A stretch of DNA of 64,000 nucleotides from JAEXOD01 sp963663265. Lineage in GTDB: Bacteria; Bacteroidota; Ignavibacteria; Ignavibacteriales; Melioribacteraceae. The position numbers were made by a program, and so were the translations under genes. Each line of letters opens with the position of its first letter. Position 1 is the first letter of the stretch. Below the pieces are notes generated by a model. The model was not told the origin of the DNA. It worked only from the letters and a program-made list of their open reading frames with translations, and searched no databases. Shown one piece after another: positions 55,697 to 64,000 of the stretch. Location of the stretch: positions 868,001 to 932,000 of the forward strand of contig CAXXXM010000002.1 of assembly GCA_963663265.2 (NCBI GenBank), given 5' to 3'.

Positions 55697-57157
55697 TTAA
55701 AATGTAAAAAGTCTTAAAGTTAATTTTGTATTAAAATTATTTCTCATCAGATTATCATTCTCTTTTACTTTACAATCTGAATATCCTGCATAAACATCAA
55801 CTATTGCCAAATCTGAGTAATAGTAACTTGCACCCAATGTATATAACATAAAAGTTACATCTTTTCCACCATAAATCAAGTCATATTCCATGTTATAATA
55901 ATTAATACCCCCTCTAAATTTTAGACCCTTTATTATTGCTAATTCAAAACCGGCTTTGATCAAATTATCATTCGATTTAATATTATTAAATCTATAATCA
56001 ATATATTTTGATGAGTCGGCATTGTTAATAATTCTTGAATATTCCAACCCAACTACTAAGTCATTAACATCAAACATATATGACCCACCAAATCCTAATT
56101 CTAAAGCATTAGTATTCCATTCCCATAAAAGCAAATTTCTGGTGTCATTTTTTGACCAATTATCAATTTTATTATATTTAGCTTTTAAGCCTATCAATGC
56201 ATTATTATCAATTTTATACTGTAATTGCAAATTGGCAGAATACTCACCATTTGACGAATACCCTTCAGGTGCATCTATTAAATTAGCTCTTGGAACTAAT
56301 ATATTAGTCTCAGATTCGCTATACGAACAGTTTGCTCCAATTGTAATATTATCTAACGGTTTATAATAACCTTGCAAAGTTAATTCGTTTCGTTGTTTTT
56401 TTACTTTTTGATACACACTTGTGTTTCTGTATAAAACCGCAAATGTTTCCCCGCGAAATTGATAAGACTCAATAGAAAAAAGGTTAACATCTTCGGCGGT
56501 AATTTTTTCCTGTTCGTCATTTAGAAAGTAAGACGCTCCCAAAATAAGATCGTTAGAAACTTTATAAGCCAACCCTGCATTAATTGTAACATTTCTATAC
56601 GTGGTTTCAGCATAAGAATATTTCTTCTTTAATCCACTCATAATTCTGTAATTTATTTCAGCACCAATATATAGGTCTTTGAGTAGTTCCATACTATGCG
56701 AAAACATAAACACAGGACCATTAAATCGAACATTTGCCGCAGTAGTATCAGTAAAAAAGAAAGCTTCGCCAGCATAAGTATCTTTTTTAAGAGTACGATA
56801 CTGATTTCTTCTATACTGATATTGATAATATGCAGCCGCCTTAAATGTACCGGCATTACCCAAAGGCTTAACACCTGTTACACCTGTATTTAAGTTGTAT
56901 ATTCCTTCGCTCGAGTATTTTCTTCTATAATTGCCCCATTCATTACTAATTGAGGGGTCAATATTAAGCCACATTTCTTTTTCGCTTTCAACCAACCATG
57001 CAGGGTTATTGCCAAAATCGTACAAGTCTAACGACATCTCTTTATCTAAAACCGAAAAAGATAAACCACCCATTCCGTTTAATCGGAATTGTTGTGAATA
57101 TATTGAACAACTACTTACAAAAATTATTAACAATATTAATTTACATTTTATATTCAT
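55697..57157 (-). CDS. Outer-membrane beta-barrel protein
   Basis: 486 residues with a signal peptide (MNIKCKLILLIIFVSSCSIYSQ; a Cys at ~17 makes a lipoprotein reading possible but less likely). Alternating hydrophobic/aromatic strands run throughout (GTFKAAAYYQYQYRRNQY, NALIGLKAKYNKID, LYTLGASYYYSDLAIVDVYAGY), ending LTLRLFTF, a typical C-terminal barrel strand. About 16 strands seem likely, as in FadL/PorV-like barrels, but no family was assigned. It sits in the same direction between the TonB-receptor/lipoprotein pair and the YCF48-like gene, with short gaps, suggesting one operon of envelope proteins. Confidence 0.75.
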   Translation of the reverse strand: MNIKCKLILLIIFVSSCSIYSQQFRLNGMGGLSFSVLDKEMSLDLYDFGNNPAWLVESEKEMWLNIDPSISNEWGNYRRKYSSEGIYNLNTGVTGVKPLGNAGTFKAAAYYQYQYRRNQYRTLKKDTYAGEAFFFTDTTAANVRFNGPVFMFSHSMELLKDLYIGAEINYRIMSGLKKKYSYAETTYRNVTINAGLAYKVSNDLILGASYFLNDEQEKITAEDVNLFSIESYQFRGETFAVLYRNTSVYQKVKKQRNELTLQGYYKPLDNITIGANCSYSESETNILVPRANLIDAPEGYSSNGEYSANLQLQYKIDNNALIGLKAKYNKIDNWSKNDTRNLLLWEWNTNALELGFGGSYMFDVNDLVVGLEYSRIINNADSSKYIDYRFNNIKSNDNLIKAGFELAIIKGLKFRGGINYYNMEYDLIYGGKDVTFMLYTLGASYYYSDLAIVDVYAGYSDCKVKENDNLMRNNFNTKLTLRLFTF

Positions 57158-57175
57158 AATCTCCTCATAAACGCT

Positions 57176-58276
57176 TTATTTTTGGTAACCCGGTGTTGGA
57201 GCTGAAATTATTTCCCAATCTAAGGTTCCATCATTTGTATCTACACCCGGCTCACGTCTCTGCATTGATTTACCACCATATTTTGAAGGGCTTAACACCC
57301 ATCCTCTATCAACTCTATCATCCAGCGTTTGTAACGAATTTGCAGACGATTGATATTCCACACCATCAATTATTGTCTCAATATCTACTCCATCACTCCA
57401 TACTGTATCTCTACCCGAAGCTAAAACAATTACATCACTATTCAGACTAATTAAAAAATCAACTGTCTTATCACTTCTAATATTAAATAAATTTTTAACT
57501 GATGGATTATCAATATCATTTACAGAATATTGATTATAAAACTCCCAATCAGCACGGCTTAAATCAACTGCAGATGGAACTGTTGTTTTATGATTAACTC
57601 CATCAGATGCTAAAACTACGAATGATTTTGGTTCAAAAGGATAATTTTTTTCGCCTGGATTACCAGGGAATTTAAATATATATGTAACTCCATCAATATC
57701 TCCATCTTCACCTTCGTCAGCACCGGGACCGCTTTGCCCATCTTCGCTGTTTCCACTTACTCGCATAATAGTCATACCATCCAAGTATTTTACACTATCG
57801 CTGCTATTATATAACTCAATATATTGGTCATAAAAGAAAAAACTACTATTAACCGGACCTCCGGAATAAATTTCATTTATGGAAATTCCACTACTTGAAA
57901 TAGCTTTTCCAAATATAGTATCTACAACTGTTGAACCCGGGTTTACTTCAATTCCTTTAAGATTACCCACCACAATTATTCTTTCATCTTGAGGGTGAGG
58001 CCTTCTTACAGAAACGTCATAAATTGCCGAAGGAAGATTTCCGATATATATTTTACCTTCCTCGTCTAAATATCTTACAAATGAACCATATTCAGAATTT
58101 AAAATTACTTTAGCTCCACTAAGAGGAGCATACTTTACAACTCCTTCAGTTGACGATGTATCCCATAAACCCACAATTCGTAGTTCGGCATTTCCATCAA
58201 CTAAAACAGGGCCTTCTTCCCTGCAAGCAGCTAACGCAAATAAACTTAACAACAAAATAATTTTTAGATATCTCAT
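57176..58276 (-). CDS. DUF4876-like outer-membrane lipoprotein
   Basis: About 366 residues. The ATG at 58276 is preferred, since GGAG lies just before it and it gives a lipoprotein signal peptide (MRYLKIILLLSLFALAACREE, lipobox AAC). A small beta-sandwich with a carboxypeptidase-like fold (~25-115) is followed by a lamin-tail-like segment (INEIYSGGPVN, QYIELYNSSDSVKYLDGM), the arrangement of DUF4876 proteins found beside TonB-dependent receptors in Bacteroidota. It follows the receptor gene and nearly overlaps it. Probably a surface lipoprotein partner of the receptor; ligand unknown. Confidence 0.8.
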   Translation of the reverse strand: MRYLKIILLLSLFALAACREEGPVLVDGNAELRIVGLWDTSSTEGVVKYAPLSGAKVILNSEYGSFVRYLDEEGKIYIGNLPSAIYDVSVRRPHPQDERIIVVGNLKGIEVNPGSTVVDTIFGKAISSSGISINEIYSGGPVNSSFFFYDQYIELYNSSDSVKYLDGMTIMRVSGNSEDGQSGPGADEGEDGDIDGVTYIFKFPGNPGEKNYPFEPKSFVVLASDGVNHKTTVPSAVDLSRADWEFYNQYSVNDIDNPSVKNLFNIRSDKTVDFLISLNSDVIVLASGRDTVWSDGVDIETIIDGVEYQSSANSLQTLDDRVDRGWVLSPSKYGGKSMQRREPGVDTNDGTLDWEIISAPTPGYQK

Positions 58277-58286
58277 TTTCACTCCA

Positions 58287-60959
58287 TTACTTAAACAGAT
58301 TATCAAGAATCATACTAAATTCCAAACCGTAAAATAATTCAGGATTTCTACTTTCTTCAACAACAAGATTTAACGTTGAGCGGTATTTATTTATTGCCGG
58401 ATCATCTAAAAAGTTATTTACATAAAACGAAACTTCAGCACCTTTGAATAACGATTTACTAACATTAAAAGTAAACAACCACTTACTTGGTTTTGTTTTT
58501 ATATCTTCAGTAAATAACCTTGTTGCAAGTTGTGTTGGGGTAAGCATGTCGTAATCCACCGGAACCAAATTAAAAGACTGCCGTCTCTCTTTTAATACTT
58601 GTTCGGCACGTAATGTTACCCATAAACCTAATGTAGGGTGGGTATATTTAATAAAGTAATTTAATACAACCTCATCTCTCCAACTTCCCGAACCAGGATA
58701 AGTCCACCCAATTAAAGTATCCACACTCGCACCGGGAACGTTATAATTTGGATATTGCCCTAAAGATGCATCAGGATACTGGTCGTACACTAATTGCCCA
58801 CCCGGACTTTTTGTATAGTTATAACTTCCCGTAATTTTGAATGTCATATTTAACGCATCAATTTTAGATGTTTTTAATGTTATCTCGGCACCTTTACTGT
58901 AATAACTACCAACATTTTTTTGGTTTGTTATATAATCCAAATAGTAAATTTTTTCATTAGACGAGGTCTTATCAATATAGAAAAACGGACTTATAACACC
59001 TATTGGTTGACCGGTTCTTTCTTTATAGTAGCCGGAAACTGTTAATCCAAGTTTGCCAAAAAGTTTCTCATCATATGAAACTTCATACTGAGTTTCTTTA
59101 TAACCTTTTAAATTTGGGGCAGTCATGTTAAAAATAAAATATCTAACTTCACTTGTTGAAGGATCCCGCCATTGTAAAATATCTTCTTGAGGATAGATAG
59201 TTGCCATTGGAGGTGATTTTGATGTTCTTCCTGCACTAATGCGTATTTGTCTATTTTCATTCAGATAAATCATTAAATTAACACGAGGATTAAAATAAGA
59301 ACCTTGATGCGATTCAACAATATCACCATCTCCCCATAAACCTTTTAATCTTAAATCAAAAGGTCTATACATTTCATATCTAAATCCAAACATCAAAGAA
59401 AAATCAAAAAACAATTTACCCGTAATCTTATTTTCAGCATATAAACTTACAAGCGTTTGTCCCGGTATTTCATCAAAAGACCTTGTTCTACGTGGGGAAT
59501 CTGCTCCATAATAATTAAACAATGAGTCTACTATTACACCTTCACCGGTATTTGCATCATATTCAATTTCAGTTCCAATCAGATACTTGTTTATATAATT
59601 TCCGGTAAAGAAAACATTACAATATTCAAGTCTTCCTCCAGCATTCCATTCTTTTCCTTTATTGTATAAAACGCCTGTATAAATTGAAACGGTATCTCCA
59701 TTTGGAAGAACTCTTAAATCAGATTGAACAAGTTTTGATTTTCTCAAATCTATTTTATGCATTTTAACATAAGCAGAATATTCCAAAGCAGATTCATTAT
59801 TCGATGGTTTGTAAGTTCCCCAAGTATTAAACCCTAACGTAAATCCTCTATTGTAGTTATTGGTTTGCGAAAGGTCATCTTTTGGTTCCTCTTCATCATG
59901 AATAGCTTGAGCAGAAAATTTGTAATTTGTAAGCAATTTTCCATTATAACCTTTATTTGAGTAGACTAATTGACCTGAATAACGAGTATATTCATCACCT
60001 TCAAGTCTCAAATCGCGTTCACTTCTTGCAATGTTAATATTATAACTCAAGGCATTGTTATCACCCAAACTAAAACCCCCGCCTAAATTTCCTTCATTGG
60101 TAGTGGGATTATTCTTAAACTTGAACCTATGAGGAGAAGCCCCAATTTTAGTTTTAATGTCAATAATTCCACTCGTAAAATCGCCATATTTTACTGAAGG
60201 TAATCCACTTATCACCTCAATTGACTCAATATTATCAGCAGGAATTTGTCTAAGGTCAACACCTCTGCCTTTTGTTATTCCACCATATTTACTCCCGGCC
60301 AATCCTTCAAACTGCATATTTGCATTATTCGATTCGCGAGCACCATCAACTAAAATTAAAGTACCAAAAGCAGAAAGGGCATCAGTTTCATCACCGCGTA
60401 TAGTAACCTGACTTGTTTTACCAAGCCCTTGGTTATCACTCTTTTGAATACCAGGGACTAAATTTAATACATCTTTAAGGTTAGTTGCTTGAAAGTGTTC
60501 AATTTCTGCACTTGTAATTGTAGTACGCGTATTAATTTCTGTTGGAATCAACTCCGACGAACCAACAACCTTAATACCTCCAATTTCAAATGATTCAGAT
60601 TGCAACTTAATATTTACCTCTATCATTTTCCCTTCTACAACAGTAATTTTTTGAACTACTGTTTTATAACCAACAAAAGAAAATTTTACAGTATAAGTAC
60701 CGGGCAATAGATTTCGTATTTCATAATTACCTATTGAAGATGTTGAAGCTCCAAATTTATTCTCAATTACAAAAACGTTAGCCCCTATAAGAGGCTCGCC
60801 GCAATCATCAACAACCTTACCGGTTATTCCCCCTCTTTTGACATCCTTATATTTTTCGATATCCGAAAGTCCTGATGGGAATTTGTTTTGCCCAGCAACA
60901 TTAATTGTTAAGGACAACAATAAAATTAAAAACACGGATAAGTTAAATTCAAATTTCAT
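58287..60959 (-). CDS. TonB-dependent outer-membrane receptor
   Basis: 890 residues. Signal peptide (~1-23), a carboxypeptidase-regulatory-like domain (~42-125, GKVVDDCGEPLIGANVFV...GTYTVKFSFVGYK), the plug (~140-270, TEINTRTTITSAEIEHFQ, LVPGIQKS, VTIRGDETDAL, IESIEVISGLPSVKYGDFTSG) and a 22-stranded barrel to the C-terminus. These receptors import large or scarce substrates such as siderophores, cobalamin or oligosaccharides with TonB energy. It heads a run with the DUF4876-like lipoprotein and the barrel protein. No SusD is present. Uptake of a metallophore or of cobalamin is possible but not shown by sequence. Confidence 0.93.
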   Translation of the reverse strand: MKFEFNLSVFLILLLSLTINVAGQNKFPSGLSDIEKYKDVKRGGITGKVVDDCGEPLIGANVFVIENKFGASTSSIGNYEIRNLLPGTYTVKFSFVGYKTVVQKITVVEGKMIEVNIKLQSESFEIGGIKVVGSSELIPTEINTRTTITSAEIEHFQATNLKDVLNLVPGIQKSDNQGLGKTSQVTIRGDETDALSAFGTLILVDGARESNNANMQFEGLAGSKYGGITKGRGVDLRQIPADNIESIEVISGLPSVKYGDFTSGIIDIKTKIGASPHRFKFKNNPTTNEGNLGGGFSLGDNNALSYNINIARSERDLRLEGDEYTRYSGQLVYSNKGYNGKLLTNYKFSAQAIHDEEEPKDDLSQTNNYNRGFTLGFNTWGTYKPSNNESALEYSAYVKMHKIDLRKSKLVQSDLRVLPNGDTVSIYTGVLYNKGKEWNAGGRLEYCNVFFTGNYINKYLIGTEIEYDANTGEGVIVDSLFNYYGADSPRRTRSFDEIPGQTLVSLYAENKITGKLFFDFSLMFGFRYEMYRPFDLRLKGLWGDGDIVESHQGSYFNPRVNLMIYLNENRQIRISAGRTSKSPPMATIYPQEDILQWRDPSTSEVRYFIFNMTAPNLKGYKETQYEVSYDEKLFGKLGLTVSGYYKERTGQPIGVISPFFYIDKTSSNEKIYYLDYITNQKNVGSYYSKGAEITLKTSKIDALNMTFKITGSYNYTKSPGGQLVYDQYPDASLGQYPNYNVPGASVDTLIGWTYPGSGSWRDEVVLNYFIKYTHPTLGLWVTLRAEQVLKERRQSFNLVPVDYDMLTPTQLATRLFTEDIKTKPSKWLFTFNVSKSLFKGAEVSFYVNNFLDDPAINKYRSTLNLVVEESRNPELFYGLEFSMILDNLFK

Positions 60960-60986
60960 CTGTAAACTCTTTTAATCATTCCATTA

Positions 60987-62228
60987 TTATTTAGTTTTAT
61001 CAAAAGGAATAAAAATGGTTACAGCTAACAAGCCATATATTCCGGTAACCAATACAATTGCAAAATCTATCAGGCTGTTTTTTACTTCATAACCTCTTCT
61101 TCTATAAATTCCAACTGTTAATATGGTTAATAAAATATTTACAATTATAAAGGAGAATCCGTAAAAGCTAAAATAAAAATTTACAAAATAACTGCTTGGA
61201 CTTTGCAAACTTATTGTAAATGGGAATATGAAAGATTCAACCAAACCAACATCCATCTTTTTAACATTTGGCAAAGGTTCAACATATCTATCAAAAACTT
61301 TGTACTCTTTATTCAACATTAAAACAACTAACGAATCACTATTAGTTAATTGAATTGACCTAAAGTAAATGTCACCTCTAAATACTAAAGTTGTGTTTTT
61401 AGGATTGTAACCATTTACCGGTACATTTTTAATTTTGTAACCATCGTATGTAATAATATAAAATTGATTGTCATCCGAAATAATCACACCGTAAAACTCG
61501 CGCAAAACTTGTTCAGAAATATTCATGTATTTAACTTTTAATCCACTTGGTGCATGAATATTCTTGCAAAATGGTTCACCTTTAACCATCTTCAACTGAA
61601 AAATCTGGTCACTATTATCCACTATAAAATAACCTTCATCAAACGCTTTTCTGGTTGTTGGATTTCCGTATATTCCTTTGGCAGGATAATCGAAACCTTC
61701 TTTATTTAATGCTTCAGTAAACCGTCCACTTTTTTCTTCATCAATTGAGTTAGTAGAGCAATCAATAAATTCAATTCTTTTAGATGTTATTCTAAACACA
61801 TCATCCGGCATTTCCAAACTTACTCTTCCTGATTTGGATTCTAACAGCGGGTATAATTTTATATCCGGGATGCTTAAATATTGAGGAGTAATTTTAATTC
61901 TAAAATTATTAACTCTAATTAAACTAATATCAACCGGCTCCCCTCTTAATGAATCTGGCATCGTATTAGTTCCCACCAATTGTCTATAATAGAATATTGG
62001 TTCTAACTGTTCAAACTGCTCACGGGTATATTTATTCCCTTCTTGGTCAGTATATTTTATTGTTTCAAGTGGTCTTAATGTAAGAAACTTATTTATTACC
62101 GGACTATACAAAACCATAGGAACTCGTACATTTACATCAAAAATTTTCCAGTAAAAATCCGGGATATAAATAGCCGCAACCAAAACCGCAATAATAATCA
62201 TTAAATATCTAATACTTTTAACTATCAT
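60987..62228 (-). CDS. ABC-transporter-associated membrane protein (DUF4857-like)
   Basis: 413 residues: one N-terminal membrane helix (~7-26), a large extracytoplasmic domain with repeated sensor-like strands (~30-330), and two or three helices at the C-terminus (~340-405). It resembles DUF4857 proteins encoded with ABC-2 permeases in Bacteroidota; this is from memory of the gene context. The start overlaps the permease stop by 4 bases (ATGA), so it is part of the transporter unit, probably as an accessory or sensing subunit. Confidence 0.7.
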   Translation of the reverse strand: MIVKSIRYLMIIIAVLVAAIYIPDFYWKIFDVNVRVPMVLYSPVINKFLTLRPLETIKYTDQEGNKYTREQFEQLEPIFYYRQLVGTNTMPDSLRGEPVDISLIRVNNFRIKITPQYLSIPDIKLYPLLESKSGRVSLEMPDDVFRITSKRIEFIDCSTNSIDEEKSGRFTEALNKEGFDYPAKGIYGNPTTRKAFDEGYFIVDNSDQIFQLKMVKGEPFCKNIHAPSGLKVKYMNISEQVLREFYGVIISDDNQFYIITYDGYKIKNVPVNGYNPKNTTLVFRGDIYFRSIQLTNSDSLVVLMLNKEYKVFDRYVEPLPNVKKMDVGLVESFIFPFTISLQSPSSYFVNFYFSFYGFSFIIVNILLTILTVGIYRRRGYEVKNSLIDFAIVLVTGIYGLLAVTIFIPFDKTK

Positions 62229-62896
62229 TTCATTGCTCCTCTTTTAAATCTGAATCCGGTAATTAAAACTGACAAAATAAAAAACAAAGATAAAACAATG
62301 AATGTAACAAGTGACTTTTCATATAAATTAAACCATCCTGTTTCCAACAATAAGTTAGCAAAGCCAACTGCAACAGGGAGGTATAAAATTTTTCGTAACC
62401 AAATCGGTTCTAAAATAATCATTGCAGATGAAAAATAAACTACTACTCCGGCAAAATACCAAGGAATAATTGTTATTAACATACTTACAGTTATTTGAGA
62501 AGCAAAAAATATTGAACTAACAAATATTAAACCAAACAACGAAACCAAATACATTACAAAAAGCATCAAACCACCTACGCTTATCATAGAAAATAAAATC
62601 TTATTCTCTTTAATTGGTAAATGTAATGTTAATTTTAACCTTTTTTCTGTTATTTCCGGCACAAATTGTGCAATTCCCAAAATCAAACCACTTAATAAGG
62701 GTAAATAAAAAATAATTGAATAATAAGAATACCCCAAGGTTACAATATTGTACCAAATAATTGAGGCATCGTAAAATTTTAATTGATGTACTATTTCGAT
62801 ATACACATAAAAAACTACCGCCATCCAGAGTGCTAATAATCCCCCAAAAGCCCATTTCATTTTGAGCCATTCTTTAAATAAAACCGCTTTTATCAT
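62225..62896 (-). CDS. ABC-2-type transporter permease
   Basis: 223 residues with about six hydrophobic helices (for example WAFGGLLALWMAVVFYVYIE, YYSIIFYLPLLSGLILGIAQF, GGLMLFVMYLVSLFGLIFVSS, SLVTFIVLSLFFILSVLITGF). It begins in the cytoplasmic form typical of ABC-2 permeases (MIKAVLFKEWLKMKW). The ATPase gene lies 8 bases upstream and the DUF4857-like gene overlaps its stop. The three would form one transporter, of the YtrBC-like class, often linked to envelope stress or drug response; the substrate is unknown. Confidence 0.88.
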   Translation of the reverse strand: MIKAVLFKEWLKMKWAFGGLLALWMAVVFYVYIEIVHQLKFYDASIIWYNIVTLGYSYYSIIFYLPLLSGLILGIAQFVPEITEKRLKLTLHLPIKENKILFSMISVGGLMLFVMYLVSLFGLIFVSSIFFASQITVSMLITIIPWYFAGVVVYFSSAMIILEPIWLRKILYLPVAVGFANLLLETGWFNLYEKSLVTFIVLSLFFILSVLITGFRFKRGAMK

Positions 62897-62904
62897 TGTA
62901 ACTC

Positions 62905-63795
62905 CTAATATTTTCCTGTTATTCCAATAAACGCATCTTCTAATGTCATAGGGACTTCTTTTAAATCTTCATAACCTACCCCTAATTTAGAAAGATAGCT
63001 TTCAACATTTTCTTGGTTTTTAAAGCTATATATTGTTGCATTATTTTTAACTAATTCAAAATTGTTTACAACTTCATCTTTGGCTAAATCTATTTCGGTA
63101 TTTCCGGAAAGCTTAAATCTATACTGCTTATATGAATTCATAAATTCCTTTACCGGCATTGACAGTAAAACACTATTATAGCCAAGTATTAAACAATCAT
63201 CTATTAGGTTTTCCATATCTTGTATAATATGGGATGTTACAAATATTGTTTTGTTTTCTGCTTTTGCATACTCCTGAAGATAATCGATAAATAACCTTCT
63301 ATATCCAGGGTCTAAACCCATAGAATAATCATCCAAAACCATCAAATCCGGATCTTGAGCCAAAATCAATCCCAAAGCAACTTGAGAACGTTGCCCACAA
63401 GACATTTTGGAGAGTTTTTGAGTGGGAGTTACTTTTAATTTACTCATCAACTCATAATAAGGTTCTTTTTTCCATTTGGGATAAAAAGCGGAATAATACT
63501 TTTCAATTTGATAAATATTCATAAACGAATATTGAATATGCCCTTCCATTAAAAATCCCACCCTTGCTTTTGTTTCAGGCGATAAATTATGCGAATCTTC
63601 TCCAAAAATATAACACTTGCCTGAATAAGGTTCTAAGTATCCATTAAGGATATTAATTGTTGTTGTTTTCCCCGTACCATTTTTACCTAAAAGCCCCAAA
63701 ATGCTCCCATTTCGTATGTTGAAGTTCATATTTTCATATATTAACTTCTTTCCATAGTAATGGGTTAAATTGACACACTGTACAGCATATTCCAT
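62905..63795 (-). CDS. ABC transporter ATP-binding protein (YtrB-like)
   Basis: 296 residues. Walker A GLLGKNGTGKTTTI, a diverged signature (KMSCGQRSQVALG) and Walker B LMVLDDYSMGLDP, followed by the switch His (FVTSHIIQDME). In Walker B the usual catalytic Glu is Asp (DD instead of DE). I recall the same DDYSMGLD form in Bacteroidota relatives, so this is probably a family trait rather than inactivation. It is the first gene of a three-gene operon with a good promoter and candidate operator just upstream. Confidence 0.93.
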   Translation of the reverse strand: MEYAVQCVNLTHYYGKKLIYENMNFNIRNGSILGLLGKNGTGKTTTINILNGYLEPYSGKCYIFGEDSHNLSPETKARVGFLMEGHIQYSFMNIYQIEKYYSAFYPKWKKEPYYELMSKLKVTPTQKLSKMSCGQRSQVALGLILAQDPDLMVLDDYSMGLDPGYRRLFIDYLQEYAKAENKTIFVTSHIIQDMENLIDDCLILGYNSVLLSMPVKEFMNSYKQYRFKLSGNTEIDLAKDEVVNNFELVKNNATIYSFKNQENVESYLSKLGVGYEDLKEVPMTLEDAFIGITGKY

Positions 63796-63827
63796 ATATT
63801 TCTCATTATTTAGGTTTTAAAATAAAT

Positions 63828-63841
63828 CGACAAATTCGTCG
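63828..63841 (-). promoter_or_regulatory. Palindromic candidate operator at the transcription start
   Basis: CGACAAATTCGTCG is palindromic at 12 of 14 positions and begins 4 bases after the -10 box of the ABC operon promoter, covering the expected start site. Such placement fits repression by a dimeric regulator, for example of the GntR/YtrA type common to these operons. No regulator gene is in the window. Confidence 0.4.
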
Positions 63842-63844
63842 TAT

Positions 63845-63873
63845 ATTGTAACCATTTTTTATTTTAAATGCAA
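63845..63873 (-). promoter_or_regulatory. Promoter of the ABC transporter operon
   Basis: Minus strand TTGCAT (63868-63873), 17-base spacer, TACAAT (63845-63850), about 50 bases before the ATG at 63795. Near-consensus in both boxes with ideal spacing. The rest of 63796-64000 holds no gene. Confidence 0.55.
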
Positions 63874-64000
63874 AGTATTTTTTATGCATCTATTTGCATT
63901 AATATTAATTTTGAAGTTTTATAATTCCTTTTTATTAAAAGGTTTATAAAATCCTTGTTTCCCAAAAACTAAAGTTTATCAATATTTCATTTTGAACAAA

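Noticed and set aside
57176..58306. Longer lipoprotein start at 58306
   Set aside because: The extra ten residues would put polar residues before the signal peptide and the shorter start has GGAG properly placed.

Overview
The window reads as a chromosomal segment of a low-G+C (roughly 30% by eye) member of the Bacteroidota/Chlorobiota/Ignavibacteriota group. The best clue is the C-terminal secretion tail NPFNPSTxI on three Asp-box or SBBP-type surface proteins (a type IX secretion sorting domain in the form common in Ignavibacteria). A TonB-dependent receptor with a carboxypeptidase-regulatory-like N-terminus, a DUF4876-like lipoprotein and Bacteroidota-like promoter elements agree. No rRNA, tRNA, CRISPR array or intact insertion sequence was seen.

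Layout. 1-2712: the 3' part of a secreted Asp-box protein. 2713-3028: a gap with a terminator-like hairpin, a short inverted repeat that looks like joined IS ends, and a promoter. 3029-3736 (+): a stand-alone type II thioesterase. 3841-45680 (all minus): one near-continuous block of about 42 kb, a lipopeptide NRPS/PKS cluster with its support genes. 45977-49090: a propeller-type histidine kinase. 49203-51155: a membrane 4Fe-4S protein. 51365-55678: two secreted sorting-domain proteins. 55697-60959: an outer-membrane barrel protein, a lipoprotein and a TonB-dependent receptor. 60987-63795: a three-gene ABC transporter operon with a good promoter and a candidate operator.

The biosynthetic block runs in transcription order from 45680 downward: 3-hydroxyacyl-CoA dehydrogenase, FkbH-like protein, ACP and acyl-CoA dehydrogenase (a hydroxymalonyl-ACP extender set); a small zinc-ribbon protein; FAAL-ACP-C-A-PCP-C-A(Gln)-PCP-C-PCP; C-A(Thr)-PCP-C-A-PCP; a PKS (KS-AT-degenerate KR split by a methyltransferase-ACP); C-A(Dab-like)-PCP; and C-A(Pro-like, interrupted)-PCP-C. 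A phosphopantetheinyl transferase, a possible 45-aa ORF, a cyclic-peptide-type ABC exporter and four or five membrane/periplasmic proteins (SPFH, NMT1-like, Cache, DUF697, small membrane protein) follow. The predicted product is an N-acylated lipopeptide: acyl-X-Gln-(gap)-Thr-Y-[hydroxy/methoxy-malonate-derived ketide]-Dab-(modified) Pro. No integrated thioesterase is present, so release may depend on the terminal condensation domain.

The most unusual element is in the last synthetase (10023-16331). Its predicted proline-activating adenylation domain is interrupted between core motifs A2 and A3 by about 560 residues carrying a complete radical-SAM domain (C707-x3-C711-x2-C714) followed by a cobalamin-binding-like domain. 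This order is reversed relative to ordinary B12-dependent radical-SAM proteins, so the insert looks circularly permuted. Together with the Pro-like code it suggests on-line radical C-methylation, or another radical modification, of a prolyl unit. All functional assignments are from reading the sequence; no database search was run.
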